From assembly GCA_033675545.1 (NCBI GenBank), contig JAWDGP010005718.1, positions 1,032,001-1,096,000 of the forward strand: 64,000 bases of DNA, read 5' to 3'. The notes under the pieces are model-generated. The model made no database searches, was not told the origin of the DNA, and saw only the letters and a program-made list of their open reading frames with translations. Origin of the DNA: Elysia crispata (lineage: Eukaryota; Mollusca; Gastropoda; Plakobranchidae). How positions within the stretch are numbered: position 1 is the stretch's first letter; every line of letters starts with the position of its first letter. The translations under genes and the position numbers were made by a program. Below are positions 53,669-64,000 of this stretch, in pieces.

Positions 53669-54687
53669 AGAGATAAGGAGAGGAGCAAATAGAGACAGAT
53701 CCAGACAGATGATAAGATGGACAAAGTGTTTTCCATTAATTCTAGAGATAAAAAAGTAATATATTTTTATGATTATTTCAAGAATTTCCCCCTCCGCTTT
53801 GAATTTTTAAAGGAAAATATGAAAAAAAGAAAGAAAGAAGTATCCAAACAACACAGTCCGATATATCTTTGAACTCTTTTTTTATATCTTTCAAACTACT
53901 TGCCATTTCTTGCGCACGGTTAAGCTGCAAAAGAGATGATTTTGATATCGTTTATTATTATTTTTTTAACTTTGAATGATCGGCATGATTTGCTTAGATT
54001 AAAAGCAATTAGTCTTGGTATGATTACAATGAAATGAATTTCAAATCTGTCTTTGATTAGAAAATGCTCGTTATCATTACAAACTTTCATGGTGTGAGAG
54101 CTAAACTAACTTCTTGCCTTAAACAGCCTTGTGATCCAATTCATTATTTTATCATTTGAAATAAATATTTTCAGGGTGATAAAATTGAACGCATTATTAT
54201 ATTCACATAATAAAGGAGCTACTATACTAGTAACATTCTAGGATTTTTATGTACATAATGTGTAGCTTTTTTTACTATTTTGATAAAAAAAAAAGGCCTG
54301 AAAATGACATGTGACAAATTCAATATAATTACTTTTTATTTTTCGGATCGAAATCTTTTCTGCCCTAGGTAGGAACAATTTTATATTTTTTTTGTTTTTG
54401 TTCATGATTAAATTTTATTTCATGAAACCAGGAATATTTGGTACAAAATGTCAAGTAAAGCAGCACATATTTTGCAAATGCCGCAGACCTTGATAATACT
54501 GTCTTTTTTTTGGGCTCACGATGAGTTATGACAGCAGGTTCCATTTGTGATTAAAAAAAAAAATACATATAAAAGTTGTTTTTTTTTAAACAATGATAGG
54601 AAACGCTCATAATCACAGCTGCACAGAGGCAAGATGAGCAAGAAATTGAATCAAAGACATGTTTTAAATCTGAATATGAATAAATGA
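53669..54687. other. Very AT-rich spacer, nothing recognised
   Basis: T-rich with short T and A runs. Confidence 0.55.
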
Positions 54688-54800
<113 letters not shown>

Positions 54801-55173
54801 CAAGAAAATATGACCTACAACGCGGTATGAGGAAAGTAAAAACAAACCTGCGATACATTAATTATCTTCTGATGTTAACGAACTGTATACCACACAAAGA
54901 TTTTAATTATTCTGCAAGCTGTATTATCTCCCTGGAATAGTTGATTACAAAACACAAAAGTCTCTCCACCTATTTCCGCCTCACTTGACTGATTTCAGTT
55001 GGCGCTGTAGTGTGATTCCCCCCCACCATCTGTTGTAGTAGCAAGCAAAGACAGAAAGCTGGGCCTGCTCTATCTAAAGCTTTATGGCTTCTCTCCATAT
55101 CACATTTCAAAGAGAGATTTCACCAAGCCTCTATAAATAATAAAGAATCGGGTATTCTTCAGCGGAACAATAT

Positions 55174-55212
55174 AAGTTAAGTATATATATTATAATATAT
55201 ATAATTATATAT
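55174..55212. repeat. AT-rich palindromic patch
   Basis: TATATATATTATAATATATA with a continuing AATTATATAT; potential cruciform. Confidence 0.75.
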
Positions 55213-55307
55213 TTGGCATATTTTGGTTCATACCTATATCTTCTACCTAATACAATGCATCTGTGTCTAAGGCAAAATATTGAAGCTGGGAATTCTGAAA
55301 GTCAAAC

Positions 55308-55313
<6 letters not shown>

Positions 55314-55389
<76 letters not shown>

Positions 55390-55392
55390 GAA
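55314..55392. repeat. (GA)n
   Basis: Pure GA to about 55380, then AAGAGAGAGGAAAAG. Confidence 0.97.
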
Positions 55393-55732
55393 AAGAAAAA
55401 GATAAAAGAAAACAGAAAACAGATTCTAAAAAAGTAAGGAGGTACTCTCTGAATTTTTTTTATGTTGATTTAGTATTATTACTTTGCAATAAAACATCTC
55501 TTTGCTGTATATGTTTAGTTAGAGACATGACTATAGAGACGATGGCAGCACTGTGCTATACACAGACTTTGTAAGGTAGGAACAATATGGTGTAGCACGA
55601 ACCTTTTATCACCTGTTATGTCATTGGTTTCTGGTTCCACTTAGTGAGGCTTCATGACTGAGGCACCACCTGCGGCAAGTCGTGTGGCTAGATCTAGCTC
55701 TGGAGCGGAGAAAGAGATAAAGACTGAGGACT

Positions 55733-55814
<82 letters not shown>

Positions 55815-55830
55815 AGAAGAAGAAGAAGAT
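55733..55830. repeat. (GA)n-(GAA)n
   Basis: GA about 55735-55810, then five GAA units. Confidence 0.97.
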
Positions 55831-56008
55831 AACGGGCAAAGGGGTGAGAGGGGAGTAAGTAGCAGTTCACCATGACATCATCTTGACGTGAGATGGGGTA
55901 AAGCTCTAACTGACGCAGGTGCAAAGAAATTTTATCATGGGCATCTCTCTTTTAACCACAGGGCATGAATTAAATTAATCAATTGCTTGATAAAGGCAGT
56001 CGGAAAAA

Positions 56009-56010
<2 letters not shown>

Positions 56011-56097
<87 letters not shown>

Positions 56098-56108
56098 CAG
56101 ACAGACAA

Positions 56109-56147
<39 letters not shown>

Positions 56148-56162
56148 TAGTGAGATTGAGAG
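56011..56162. repeat. Compound (GA)n-(GACA)n
   Basis: GA about 56011-56088, then alternating GAGA and GACAGACA blocks, with seven GACA units near the end. Confidence 0.97.
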
Positions 56163-56799
56163 AGAAGTTAAAATTCAATGCATGCTTTACTATAATGTGA
56201 GAATGTCATGTCAACGTAATCTCAGAAGTTAATTACTCAAACTAGATTTTTCTGCTCTTGAAAACTGCCAACATGTTTGTGAGAGATGCAGGAGGTTTTT
56301 TTCAATTGAATTCATTCAATAATTTATTATTATTTCAGCTCTTGACCTTTGTCGAATGAATAAATCGGCAGGGCTATCGACTTAACGTTGACCTTATTGT
56401 AAAGGTCATGTAAAGACAACTGAGTCATCGAGGAAAACAAAACATTTGCATTAAGATCTAGTGTTATAGTGAGATATAACTGCTATATCAATGTTCTACT
56501 TTGCACAGTTAGGACAATTTATCATTGTTTGCTGGGCCTGTGGGATGAACAAAGAGTAGTATTCTGTCCTAACTGTGCTTAAAAATTAAACGATATAGAC
56601 CTCTTTAATCCTTTTCATGCAAAGGTTTGATTACTTCGGTGAGCTGGTCTGTACTTAGGGAAGCCTTAGCCATATACGGAATACCCTCAACATTAATCAT
56701 TATATTCCAATTGTGCACAAGTTAAGCATTTCATGCGACAATAATATGGAAGTTCGGTCACAAGTACATATCAGATTGAAACATTGAACATAGGTAGTT
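56163..56799. other. AT-rich spacer upstream of dispersed-repeat copy C
   Basis: The word TAACTGTGC / GCACAGTTA occurs in inverted form at about 56502 and 56570, a possible loose stem; nothing else. Confidence 0.4.
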
Positions 56800-57045
56800 C
56801 TAGAAACCACTACAGGGTCAGATTGAAACGCTAAGCGTTATCTAATTCTATTTTAAGATTCTACAAAGCGCTTATTAGATGACCATGAATGCTTGCAAAA
56901 ACATCATAAAGCGCAATGCCTTGTGAGAATTCTTAGTAGACAATCTATTTAAACCTACATGAGAATGTATATTTTTGAAAGGATCTATAAATAAATTTGG
57001 GTCTTACAGATTAGCTAACTATTCTTCTTGTATTGACGCATTATC
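56800..57045 (+). repeat. Dispersed repeat family, copy C
   Basis: A third copy, some 50 kb from A and B and on the same strand. TATCTAATTCTATTTTAAGA and AAAGCGCTTATTAGA match A, while GCAATGCCTTG...GAATTCTTAG and the CTATTTAAACCTACA region match B. It ends shortly before the degraded LINE relic, but nothing ties the two together. Confidence 0.6.
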
Positions 57046-57401
57046 TTACCACAGTTTTTTGTGCGTCCCCAGGGAATCACAGGCTGGCCTAAAAAACACG
57101 GAGAAGGATACCAAGAGCCCGGAAGCTTCTCAAAGCCATCGAATGCGATGCGAGCACCTGCTTAAATCTTTGATGCCTGGAGATGTTGACGCAACCCAAG
57201 TCTAACCATCCTGATGTTGGCTCCAGCACTTCACACCGGCTTGAGCTAGATGACCATCTGGGGAGAGTAAAAAAGGATAATGGTTACGATGTAACATGAA
57301 TTTAAGAAACCACCTACTTAGATTAAAAATCAGTGAGGTTCTTAACGGTGTCCTTTTCGATCTAAATCACTGTAGCCGCGTCAGCAAATGCAGATCCACA
57401 T

Positions 57402-57608
57402 ATGCAAAACTTTTTTTTACGCTCAAGACTGTCTAACTGTACTGTTCTACTTGGAAAGTTTGGTGTCAAGGACACGCAAGTGAAGTTGCAAGAAAAACTG
57501 CGCAAGGACACCGCTGCCGTTGTCCCTAAACATAAAGCTAGAATCACGGATGAATTGACTTTTTGCATTGATCGAGTAGCCCCTCAAATCTCTGGAGTGC
57601 CCGTGTAG
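57402..57608 (+). pseudogene. Possible endonuclease-RT linker fragment of the LINE
   Basis: A short open frame whose last part (DELTFCIDRVAPQISGVPV) resembles the linker that follows the endonuclease in L2-type ORF2, where an (I/L)LDKHAPLK-like stretch precedes the Arg-rich segment. The first 40 residues do not match anything I recognise, so the true element boundary may lie inside this frame. The same strand and direct position upstream of the RT support it being part of the same insertion. Evidence is motif resemblance only. Confidence 0.4.
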
Positions 57609-57694
57609 ATGATCTTGGAAATGGTTGGCAAGTACTAGTTGAGTTCTTTATCCAGAACTGCATAAGCTGCTTTTGACTGGCTGGTCTTGTACTC

Positions 57695-57895
57695 TTGCGT
57701 GTAAGCAAGGCGTCACCACCCAAATCTTGCTGTTTAGATCCCATCCCCACACCATTGTTAGTTATCCACCTTGAACACCTTATTGAGCCAATAACTGCCA
57801 TGATAAATCAGTCTCTTCTTTCTGGGATAGTGCCGGTCTCATTCAAACATGCTGTCGTTTTACCTCTGTTAAAAAAAGCCAAATTTATCCCCTGA
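57695..57895 (+). pseudogene. Upstream part of the same LINE ORF2, separated from the RT by a +1 frameshift
   Basis: This frame carries PPKSCCLDPIPTPLL and a following hydrophobic stretch ending in the LLKK that directly precedes the RT domain in CR1/L2 proteins. It runs into TGA at 57893-57895. The downstream RT frame opens at 57873, just after its last in-frame stop (TAA 57870-57872), so the two frames overlap only around the A7 run 57871-57877. A one-base length change in that run explains the break. An in-frame TGA lies just upstream of 57695, so decay increases toward the 5' side. It is a relic, not a separate gene. Confidence 0.75.
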
Positions 57896-57917
57896 AGAGC
57901 TGAGCAATTTTAGACCT

Positions 57918-59243
57918 GTGTCAATTCTCCATTTCCTTTCCAAGATTTTAGAAAAAGTGGTCCTTTTGCAATTGAAAAAACACTTGACAAAGAACAAACT
58001 TTTAGATAACTTTCAGTCTGCATATAGAGAATTTCACAACACAGAAACTGCTCTTCTAAAAGTTCAAAATGACCTCATATGTGCTGCAGACAAAGGCCAT
58101 ACATCTATTCTTGCTTTGTTAGACCTAAGCGCAGCATTTGACACAATTGATCACAGTATTTTGTTAGAAAGATTGTCTAAAACGTTTGGATTATCAGGGG
58201 TTGTCTTAAAGTGGTTTTCGTCTTATGTCAGTGGGCGTACTCAGTGTATAATGATAAACAACCAAACTTCTCCTGTATTTGACCTTAACTATGGAGTTCC
58301 CCAGGGATCTGTATTAGGACCTGTCCTCTACACCATATATACAAAACCATTAGGCACACTAATTCAAAGTTTTGATTTATGTTATCACATGTACGCTGAC
58401 GACACCCAAGTGTACTCCTCTTCTCGTCCAGAAAACTTTACTACCTTAGTAAAGAAATTTGAGAGTTGTATATCACATGTTAAAAATTGGATGATTGTTA
58501 ACAAACTTAAGATGAATGAAGACAAAACAGAGCTTCTAGCATGTAGCATTGATAGAAAAGCTTTTCCATATGTTATTGACCACATGTACATTGATAGTGA
58601 TCAGATACTGTTCTCTTCAAAAGCTAAAAATCTTGGTGTTTATTTTGATTCAAAGTTGTCAATGACCCCTCATATCAATCATTTGGCCCAAATTATGTTC
58701 TTAGAGCTACGCAGAATTAAACAGATTAGATCTTTTTTAAATGAAGGGGCTGTGAAAACTCTTGTGTCCTCTTTCATTCTATCAAGACTAGACTACTGTA
58801 ATTCCTTACTATATGGCTTACCCATGGACACACTAAAGAGGCTTCAATTGATTCAGAACAACGCTGCTCGTCTCATTTTGAAAAAACGTAAAAGAGATCA
58901 CTTAACACCCATGTTTAGGCATTTACACTGGCTTCCTGTACAAACTAGGATAAAATATAAGATTGCTGTCTTATGCTTCAAATGTGTTCACGGCTATGCC
59001 CCTAATTATCTTGTAGATCTTGTCGGTATGTACGTCCCCACTCGTAGCTTACGATCAGGTAACAAAGCTTTGCTGTCAGTTCCATGCAAACCATCAAGAA
59101 AAGACGGTCATAGAGCATTTGTACAATGTGCACCAGTTGTCTGGAATGCCCTTCCCCTTTCCATCAGGGAGGCGAGTTCTATAAGTCAGTTTAAGACCCT
59201 ATTGAAAACCCATTTGTTTACTGCACATGAAGACCTTAATTAG
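57918..59243 (+). CDS. Reverse transcriptase and C-terminal domain of a CR1/L2-like LINE (441 codons, uninterrupted)
   Basis: The product would copy the element's RNA into the chromosome by target-primed reverse transcription. Visible RT motifs are the early LSKILEKVVLLQL block (residues 7-19), motif A LLDLSAAFDTIDH (67-79, with the first catalytic Asp), motif B NYGVPQGSVLGP (124-135), motif C YADD (159-162, both catalytic Asp present) and the LGVYFDSKLSM block (239-249). The C-terminal region carries LHWLPV (336-341) and a Cys/His-containing stretch, as in CR1/L2 proteins. It ends with a TAG stop followed by a normal 3' UTR. The Met at 57918 is only the first ATG in the open frame and not a true start: the frame is open from 57873 and continues from the preceding frame across a 1-base shift. 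With no upstream endonuclease it is unlikely to be mobile alone. The catalytic residues look intact, so the copy may be fairly young. Confidence 0.85.
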   Translation: MSILHFLSKILEKVVLLQLKKHLTKNKLLDNFQSAYREFHNTETALLKVQNDLICAADKGHTSILALLDLSAAFDTIDHSILLERLSKTFGLSGVVLKWFSSYVSGRTQCIMINNQTSPVFDLNYGVPQGSVLGPVLYTIYTKPLGTLIQSFDLCYHMYADDTQVYSSSRPENFTTLVKKFESCISHVKNWMIVNKLKMNEDKTELLACSIDRKAFPYVIDHMYIDSDQILFSSKAKNLGVYFDSKLSMTPHINHLAQIMFLELRRIKQIRSFLNEGAVKTLVSSFILSRLDYCNSLLYGLPMDTLKRLQLIQNNAARLILKKRKRDHLTPMFRHLHWLPVQTRIKYKIAVLCFKCVHGYAPNYLVDLVGMYVPTRSLRSGNKALLSVPCKPSRKDGHRAFVQCAPVVWNALPLSIREASSISQFKTLLKTHLFTAHEDLN

Positions 59244-59450
59244 TCTGAGAAATTTGTCTTATTGTCAATGTCTTCTCTTACTTTCTTTGTACATGTAACT
59301 TATTTATTTTTTCCTCTTCTGTTTGTTTGAATTGTTAATGGACTAGGTTTTAGACTATAGACTAGTGTCACTATGTTAAACGTTTGTAAATAGACTATTG
59401 TAAAGAGCTTCGAGCCTACAAGTAGGAAGAGGCGCTAGGAAATAACTTCA
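59244..59450 (+). other. 3' UTR of the LINE with terminal hairpin
   Basis: Non-coding, T-rich tail between the RT stop and the terminal microsatellite. Near its end, 59406-59436 can fold: CCTAC and GTAGG pair around AA, flanked by AGCTTC and GAGGCGCT, which pair partly. GC hairpins ending in GGCGCTA just before a short tandem repeat are typical of CR1/L2 3' ends and serve as the RT recognition site in related elements (known for the group; inferred here). Confidence 0.65.
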
Positions 59451-59474
59451 TTATTATTATTATTATTATTATTA
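59451..59474 (+). repeat. (TTA)8 terminal microsatellite of the LINE
   Basis: Eight perfect TTA units directly after the GGCGCTAGGAAATAACTTCA tail. It marks the 3' terminus of the insertion; CR1/L2-type elements commonly end in short tandem repeats rather than poly-A. Confidence 0.85.
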
Positions 59475-60009
59475 AGCTATGTAAACTATCCTTTTTGGAA
59501 AAAGTAAAAAAAAAGGAAGAGAATAAATTATATACGGAATGATTCTGCAGCATCCATGGAACTCGCAATAAATTGTTAGGTACACAACCATCACAAAACC
59601 ACACAATGTCTGATGTTAAAACCAAGTATTGAATCTCTATCACCAGTGATGAATTATAATTGTTAATAAAACTGCTTATCACAGATTGAAAAAAAAATAA
59701 AATCTTCAGCGCAGGATCTCTAAGATTTCCGCACGTAGCGTTTTCAACGTGGCCACAGCTTGGCATGTGGAAGAGGGGCAATGAGTCGCATGGGTCTTCG
59801 GTTTAATAGGTTCAATGATTGAGGATCTCACCTAGCTCGAGGAGTTAGGATTGGCCAATTGGCCATCTAAGGACCTTCTCCACGTCCTTTTCTACTGTCC
59901 AAACCTGAAGACTCGCATAATCTTTTCCATAGACAACAATGACCTAGGCTGAGTTGTCTTAGGTAGAAAGTGCGAGGTGGCGTAATAAAACTTGGGAAAC
60001 TAGTAGTGT

Positions 60010-60345
60010 AGATGGGCATTATGGCCCTTATTGGCGGCGCATACCAGCCAGAACATCAAGAGAAAAGCCCTCATTTCACCTGTGCCAGGGATGGGAGGGA
60101 GCATGGGTCACCAGATTACAACATTACTGCACGGCAAGGTGCAAGATACGGACACCTGGAAGGCACCATAACTTTCTCGAATTGGGGATACACTCTGCAT
60201 CTGCTGCTTGCCAGATCGGTCACATACCACGACTTTGACTTCTGCATCGCTCGGCAACACTCGGAACTTAAGGTCAACATCAACAAAACATCTGGTTCTT
60301 GCGGGTCGTGTCTTCAATCTGTGTTTTCCGTCTAATGTTTATGTT
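60010..60345. other. GC-richer block open on both strands; unidentified
   Basis: Plus frame 60012-60335 (107 codons) and minus frame 60108-60317 (69 codons) overlap. The minus frame contains a protein-like stretch, VDVDLKFRVLPSDAEVKVVV, rich in alternating hydrophobic and charged residues. Neither matches a family I recognise. It lies about 540 bp downstream of the LINE tail. An old transposon or host exon fragment is possible. Confidence 0.25.
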
Positions 60346-61220
60346 GAGAGTTTTGATATAAATATCCTTGAAAATTTAGGAATATTGGATAGTTCAATAT
60401 TCTTGGGAGATGACCGTAAACGGCATCCAAAACGCAACAAAACTGGTCTGCTTGTATGGCTTAACTTTGCTCTGAAGCGCACAAACCTATCCTGATGAAG
60501 TTTGTTGCCGGAGTAATACAGATGGTTTGCTTGTACTTAATAAGATCATGGATATATTTTGGTTTTCACGGTTTTTATGCGGCAGGCGGAGGACTGGGTT
60601 ATAGACAGCTCCTATCTGTTATCATGTTGGGAGCGCAAACTCGACTACACTGTTCAATCAATTACTAGAGTCTAAACACCATAGTGAAACCTACCGTGAT
60701 GATCCTAATGGTGACAACTATAATTTGTTGAACAGATGATAAAATATATTAATATGCCAATACTGCACAATACCTAATTTGGTACTTTCCGAATCTATTT
60801 AATTATTATTCCTCTAGTAACTCATTTTAATGCTTTGTTGATGCAAACGGGAAAACAGGCTAAAGCTGCACTACCTTGCGGAAGCTTGCTGTCCCTTTAT
60901 TGTTCCTACGTTATAACGAGCATACTAAAGGTTTATAAATAGAATGGGTGTGACAAAGTTTAATAATTATTGTTATGGCGTCGCAGATTCTATTCCTCGC
61001 GAAAGCCTTGAAAATCGCAATCATCATCAGAGCTATAATAGTGAATATCATGAGGAGAGGCAAGCTCTATGAAAGCAAACGGCTGGTAATTTTGGAGTCT
61101 CAGGGTTTAAAGTTGCCACAGGAAAATAAAAAAAAAAAAAAATCACTCATGTGTATATCAAAGCATTTTCATGTTAATATCCACGCTCCCAGCACGCGAC
61201 GTAGCAGCTGTAGAATACTT
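60346..61220. other. Spacer, nothing recognised
   Basis: Mixed to AT-rich; no repeat or gene. Confidence 0.5.
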
Positions 61221-61233
61221 TCCTCCTCCTCCT

Positions 61234-61291
<58 letters not shown>
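61221..61291. repeat. (TCC)6-(CT)n
   Basis: Six TCC units followed by about 52 bp of CT. Confidence 0.97.
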
Positions 61292-61292
<1 letters not shown>

Positions 61293-61589
61293 GTAGTTTG
61301 CGTATGTTTTCTCATTTTCTCCGCAGAAGCCTTCGCGTGGTTAATTTATTGCAAAAATTACATATATATCCACGTACGCACACGGCCGCCCGCATGATAA
61401 AGCATAACAAACTGGAATTATTCATAATCGCAAAGTTTGCCCCTTCAACGCTAGCCATACAAACAAAATGGGAAATAAAGTGAATTATAAAATGGGTGGG
61501 GTATGGGTAGAACAGAGCCGAAAAACGGCTTTAAAAAAAAAGAAGAAGAGGAAGAAAAAGGTAGAGGAAAGAGTATAATAGAACGGTGC

Positions 61590-61870
61590 TTCTCTCCGGT
61601 TCTAGTGAATACATTAAACCTTATGGGGTCTCTTGTGTGTTGATCGGAGCGGAAGCCTAGGTGGGAACATCTGCCTCTGTTGATCTAAACCGGAGTCCTC
61701 GGGGGTGAGACCCTGGAGGACTGTGGCGTGCCAGCACGGTCTCGGTTAGCTCCCCTTGCTGGTTGGTGGGATAACTCGTGCCGCTCATGACGGGGATTAG
61801 GCTAGCCCTCCCAGGCTCTTCCTCCCATGTCCGGTCTGGTGGAGGATTAGAAGAAGTTTGATAGCGATGT
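61590..61870. other. GC-richer island, unidentified
   Basis: Distinctly GC-rich against its flanks (GGAGTCCTCGGGGGTGAGAC, CGTGCCGCTCATGACGGGGA). No frame of note; possible old repeat or regulatory island. Confidence 0.3.
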
Positions 61871-64000
61871 GTGGACAGTCATGGAAGTTATCATCTTTCC
61901 TAAGTTGCATAAAATTACCACCTGGCCGTGAAACTGATTGTGTGTGCGACATGAAGGAAAAATGGATTGCGAGAAAGAGGATAAAATTATTGATCAACCA
62001 TAAAAAAAAGTATAAAATAGGTTACTATGGTCCAAGCACATTGCCATTAATAAGGTTTCGACAGTCACAGAGTAAAAAAAAAAAAGGAATAATCGTTTCA
62101 ATCAATCTTTCTACAGATTGTAATATGAAAAAATACATTTTAATAAAGACGCAATGTAGTGCCATGTTAGAATTAAACCGGGCTGTTGATATGTTCAATA
62201 TACAGAGGAGATAAAAAAAAAATGACAAATACATCTTTCCAATGCTGAAGAACTAAGTGAAAAGTGATTTGACGTTAGCACATGCATAGATTAATTCACT
62301 TGCAACTAAAATTATAAATTATCGCCACAGCATAGGAAAGTATCGCGACAATAATGATGACCAGCTACCTTAGTCATCGCATATTGTCACCTCATTTCTT
62401 AATTGTATTGAACAATAAATTATTAAATAGGAAGACAAAAGAACAAAAATAACAATTAAAAGATTTATTGGAAGAAAAAAAAGCAGAAAAAAAATAAACC
62501 AAGCGCAGTCTAAGATAAGGACCAAAATTTAAATTGCAACTCCCAACGCAACATCTTTCAATTAGTTATTATTATAAGAGCCAGCACCATTCAATAATTT
62601 TCTTCTGGTGATTCAAATAAACATCAAACTAATTTCTCTCAGATAAGTATGTTTCTTTTAAAGATCTTGAGACTTTATATTTTCCTGTTTCTTCGATCAT
62701 GACTTTATCTTTTCAAAGAAGTCTTTGATTGAAAGAACCCATCGATTAGTATAAAGTTAATCTTTATAGGCGGCTTGCCGCTATTTTCAACTTCAAATTT
62801 TAAAAAGGACTTCTCTTTTCACCTATTTGTCTTAAAAAAATAGCACATTTTAAGTTGGTTTCAAATTTTGTTTGTTTGTTTGTTCGATATGACTTTCTCT
62901 TATGAATCAGAATTGCTTTAATACGCAAGGAGGAGAATAAAGGCATAAAAACCAAATGGGGTGATACCCCGTGATCGAATGAAAGGGCGGGTCCTGCACA
63001 ACATGTCCCCACAAAGCCTCGCGGGTCCAAGGTCTTACAGACCCAGCAAAGTCACGTGCTTTGCCGTTCTTCAGCTGCTGCAGATGACCTCAACTGAACA
63101 CTGAACCTGGCGGGTCACGCATCAACATAAGATTAGAAAGAAATTAACAACGCGCTAATCCTGCAGACAGATTTCCATGCGAGTCTGATCGATTCGACTG
63201 TATTTCGCGTCCTCTTAAAGTGCGGTGAAGTGAGTTCGTGTATACAGCTTCGGTTGCTCACCACAAGTTTTTTTTTTTTTTTTCTGTTTTGTGCATTCAC
63301 TAATACCATTTAAATCCCTTGTTATAACAGGAGGGTTACATAAAAAAAAAAAAAAACAGCCGTACTTAATTGGGATTTTTTTTTTCGGTTTTTGACAGGC
63401 TTGCAGGAAAAGAAAAAAATTAATGTCAAATTTCATGCGTAATAAAACCCATAGGTTTACACAATCATTTTATGGTATCATCTTTTATTTTGGTATTTTA
63501 AATTTAAAAAAAAAAACTGTTAATAAGGTGACTTAGTCCACTGTAAGAACAACAATGATTTCCTCTTGCTGCGAGTGGAAACTTCAGAGATTCAGACCTT
63601 TTGAGAGTTGCATGATTTTTTTTTAAACAGCATTGTCCCTCGTTTTATTTTTCGAAATGTTCGACCGGTTATTAAAGAGATGTCGATTTTTTTAAAATCT
63701 AGATAATAACAGATGTACATCTTTGATGATATAAATTTTTATTGGCAATAATACCGTAAGCCACTTTCAAGGCTCAGGGAAAAAATGGATTGCACTCTAA
63801 GAAGGTCGTGAAGAGTTTTCGAGATAACCCATAACTTTCATGGAAAAAATTTTTTGTGGATTGCTTTCTTTCTTTTTTTTTTACTTTTTAATCATTCTGT
63901 TCCTAGGAGGATTTTTCTGCATGAGTTAAACTAGACAAAATAAAGGATGTTAGACTTTTCAATGCTCAACAAAGTGATAAACTTAAAGATGCTTTCTTAT
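61871..64000. other. AT-rich spacer with GC-richer patch 62930-63130
   Basis: The patch contains CACGTG (about 63052) and TTCAGCTGCTGCAG. A and T runs are frequent (63269-63283, 63341-63355). No gene. Confidence 0.5.
62869..62886. repeat. (TTTG)4
   Basis: Short tetranucleotide run. Confidence 0.85.

Larger units (their letters stand above)
57520..59475 (+). mobile_element. CR1/L2-group non-LTR retrotransposon, 5'-truncated and internally degraded
   Basis: This is the 3' part of a LINE. About 57520-57607 reads like the end of an endonuclease-to-RT linker (ending LTFCIDRVAPQISGVPV, similar in shape to the ILDKHAP linker of L2-type elements). About 57640-57892 then gives the stretch before the RT domain, including PPKSCCLDPIPTPLL and the LLKK that precedes the RT block. 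The intact RT frame follows at 57918. Less sequence separates the first two blocks than family members usually have, so an internal deletion is likely (inference). After the stop there are about 200 bp of 3' UTR, a GC hairpin tail (59406-59436) and (TTA)8. No 5' UTR or complete endonuclease is present, as expected for target-primed reverse transcription that stopped early plus later decay. Assignment to CR1/L2 rests on the LDPIPT motif, the YADDTQ box and the HLHWLPV C-terminal motif. The superfamily is secure; the exact clade is not. Confidence 0.88.

Noticed and set aside
58385-58591. Minus-strand frame inside the RT ORF
   Set aside because: Shadow of the LINE reverse transcriptase on the other strand.

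Overview
This is a eukaryotic, AT-rich and very microsatellite-rich stretch with no host protein-coding gene that I can recognise. The mixture seen here is many 50-115 bp (GA)n/(CT)n arrays, GATA and GAA arrays, short GC-richer islands in AT-rich spacers, repeated CTAGAT-type words and a CR1/L2-like non-LTR retrotransposon. It fits an invertebrate animal, and a mollusc (perhaps a gastropod) is my best guess. The organism call is inference from sequence style, not from any marker gene.

Layout. 1-26 kb: AT-rich spacer with GA, AT, GAA, GAT and GATA arrays, a tandem pair of an unidentified dispersed repeat (about 6.84-7.34 kb), a tRNA-like SINE head (3.27 kb), a 27-bp minisatellite (16.18-16.34 kb) and a 98-bp tandem duplication inside a GACAGA-rich tract (22.5 kb). 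Several GC-richer islands carry transcription-factor-like words, including a triple nuclear-receptor half-site at 2.65 kb and a CAGGTA/G group at 8.94-9.19 kb. 26-50 kb: mostly CT-oriented arrays, a 52/55-bp satellite (31.83-32.2 kb), a dense CAGGTA/G cluster (33.97-34.36 kb), a locally duplicated compound CT/CTGT tract (43.4-43.95 kb), a 21-bp degenerate minisatellite that keeps a minus-strand reading frame open (46.5-46.9 kb) and several G/C-tract quadruplex candidates. 50-57 kb: mostly GA-oriented arrays, a (TTC) tract and long (AT) tracts. 56.8-57.04 kb: a third copy of the dispersed repeat. 57.5-59.5 kb: the one clear protein-coding relic, a CR1/L2-group retrotransposon 3' part with an uninterrupted reverse transcriptase/C-terminal frame (57918-59243), a one-base frameshift at an A7 run upstream, and a typical 3' tail ending in (TTA)8. 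59.5-64 kb: spacer with one CT array and an unexplained GC-richer block open on both strands (60.0-60.34 kb).

No operon, CRISPR array, rRNA or intact tRNA gene is visible. Nearly all long reading frames in the window are translations of simple repeats (Leu/Ser or Arg/Glu from GA/CT, Lys or Ser from GAA/TTC, Tyr/Ile from AT) and are not genes. The window reads as intergenic or intronic DNA shaped by repeat expansion, local tandem duplication and old transposon insertion, possibly with cis-regulatory islands. I do not see a new multi-gene system; the best leads are the CAGGTA/G cluster, the satellite with two unit lengths, the dispersed 200-265 bp repeat family and the orientation blocks of GA versus CT arrays.
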